64,000 bases of DNA from positions 372,001 to 436,000 of the forward strand of contig JADKJB010000001.1 of NCBI GenBank assembly GCA_016722525.1, given 5' to 3'. The stretch comes from Bacteroidota bacterium. GTDB taxonomy: Bacteria; Bacteroidota; Bacteroidia; AKYH767-A; OLB10. Positions 63,351 through 64,000 of this stretch are shown here, one piece after another. The notes beneath the pieces are model-generated. The model saw only the letters and a list, made by a program, of their open reading frames with translations, was not told the origin of the DNA and ran no database searches. Made by a program: the position numbers and the translations under genes. Position 1 is the stretch's first letter; each line of letters starts with the position of its first letter.

Positions 63351-64000
63351 TAAAAAGAGAGGAATCATCAACGCAGCTTTATTTTTCCACATTTGCTATT
63401 ATTTTTTACGGACTTATAAATGTTGTCATTAAACTTTTGAATAATCTGGGGCCTGATAAATTCTGGAAAACCCCCGGAGATATGGTGAGTGATCCTTCCT
63501 TTGCTTTCCTTATTCGCACCGCATTCGAAAAAACAGTAAAGCTTCATCCTACCTACGCATCCATATTTCTTGGTATAACCATATTGTTATTATTGGATCA
63601 ACTTTTAAGGAAATTTCAAAGTTTAAATTGGAATCAAAAGTTTTTATTCTATTCCTCCATAAGTATAGCTTTGTTATTGCAAGGGATACTGGCTTCCAGG
63701 ACTCCTTTTATGGCCACCATGCTTGGAGCCTTTTTGCTATTTTTTTTCCACCTCAAAAAAAAGATTTATGGCCTATACGTTATTGCGGGAATGGCACTAA
63801 TTACGCTCACATTGGCAGTTTTTGTTCCCTCCTTTTCTTCAAGGTTTAAAGAGATTTCGATTACAAATACCCAATTACCTACTGGCAGCCATGAGAACTC
63901 GTTCAATATTCGAACAGGAATTTATAAATGCAGCATGGAGTTAATTTCTGACCATTGGTTTTGGGGAGTAGGGCCGGGAAATGTACAAGCCATGCTCAAC
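63347..64000 (+). CDS. O-antigen ligase/polymerase (Wzy_C family), continues past window
   Basis: Open from 63347 to the window edge: MIKREESSTQLYFSTFAIIF, HPTYASIFLGITILLLLDQL (conserved periplasmic loop His), ILASRTPFMATMLGAFLLFF, then NIRTGIYKCSMELISDHWFW and GVGPGNVQ, the Wzy_C/WaaL signature. Native start is probably near 63023 in the preceding frame. Joins or polymerises polysaccharide at the periplasmic face. The C-terminus lies outside the window. Confidence 0.75.
   Translation, partial: MIKREESSTQLYFSTFAIIFYGLINVVIKLLNNLGPDKFWKTPGDMVSDPSFAFLIRTAFEKTVKLHPTYASIFLGITILLLLDQLLRKFQSLNWNQKFLFYSSISIALLLQGILASRTPFMATMLGAFLLFFFHLKKKIYGLYVIAGMALITLTLAVFVPSFSSRFKEISITNTQLPTGSHENSFNIRTGIYKCSMELISDHWFWGVGPGNVQAMLN

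Overview
The window is chromosomal DNA from a member of the Bacteroidota. At least eight secreted proteins end in type IX secretion (T9SS, Por) sorting domains. Promoter-like sites fit the Bacteroidota -7 form TAnnTTTG. Several gene orders are typical of the phylum: prs-rplY-pth, ileS-traR/dksA-like-lspA, and DUF177-rpmF-plsX-fabH-accB-accC. The species cannot be named from the sequence alone.

Layout. 0-3.2 kb holds the tail of one T9SS cargo, a second cargo, and the prs-rplY-pth housekeeping operon. 3.4-8.1 kb is one large secreted repeat protein in three frames. 8.5-12 kb has a Crp/Fnr regulator, tRNA-Leu(CAA), a decayed GIY-YIG nuclease, an FkbM methyltransferase and a JmjC/cupin protein. 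12-15.6 kb has two divergent T9SS proteins. 15.6-21.1 kb has a BamA-like barrel protein, then a dCMP deaminase, a CtpA protease and a membrane glycosyltransferase. 21.1-24.4 kb is an accessory island: three RadC remnants, an IS66-type TnpA remnant joined to an orphan T9SS tail, a 5'-truncated RHS protein with a variable C-terminus, and two small membrane proteins. 24.4-32.7 kb carries T9SS cargo, including one protein of about 2,100 residues. 33.07-33.54 kb is a nine-copy ~53-bp tandem repeat. 33.6-38.2 kb is lspA, a DksA-like protein and ileS. 38.3-43.6 kb has an ATPase behind a perfect palindrome, a SET-domain protein, an XRE regulator, a repeat coiled-coil protein, a SIMPL protein, an L,D-transpeptidase and RNase HI.

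The most notable locus is 43.8-52.6 kb. A PapD-like chaperone, a large T9SS beta-solenoid protein, a DUF4402 protein and a fimbrial-usher-like outer-membrane protein lie in that order on the minus strand. A second DUF4402 protein converges on them from the plus strand. This looks like a chaperone-usher-type fibre system in a Bacteroidota genome, with a T9SS cargo in the same operon.

53.3-58.6 kb is marC and the lipid cluster. 58.8-60.5 kb is an exported peptidylarginine/agmatine-deiminase-like enzyme with a T9SS tail. 60.9-64 kb is the start of a polysaccharide locus: two GT4 glycosyltransferases and an O-antigen-ligase-like protein cut by the window edge.

A caveat for all coordinates: many genes, including essential ones (ileS, lspA, fabH, accB, plsX), are broken by single-base changes, mostly in homopolymers. 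Sequencing or assembly error is the simplest explanation. Broken genes are listed as the open fragments that can be read, with the reconstructed whole described.
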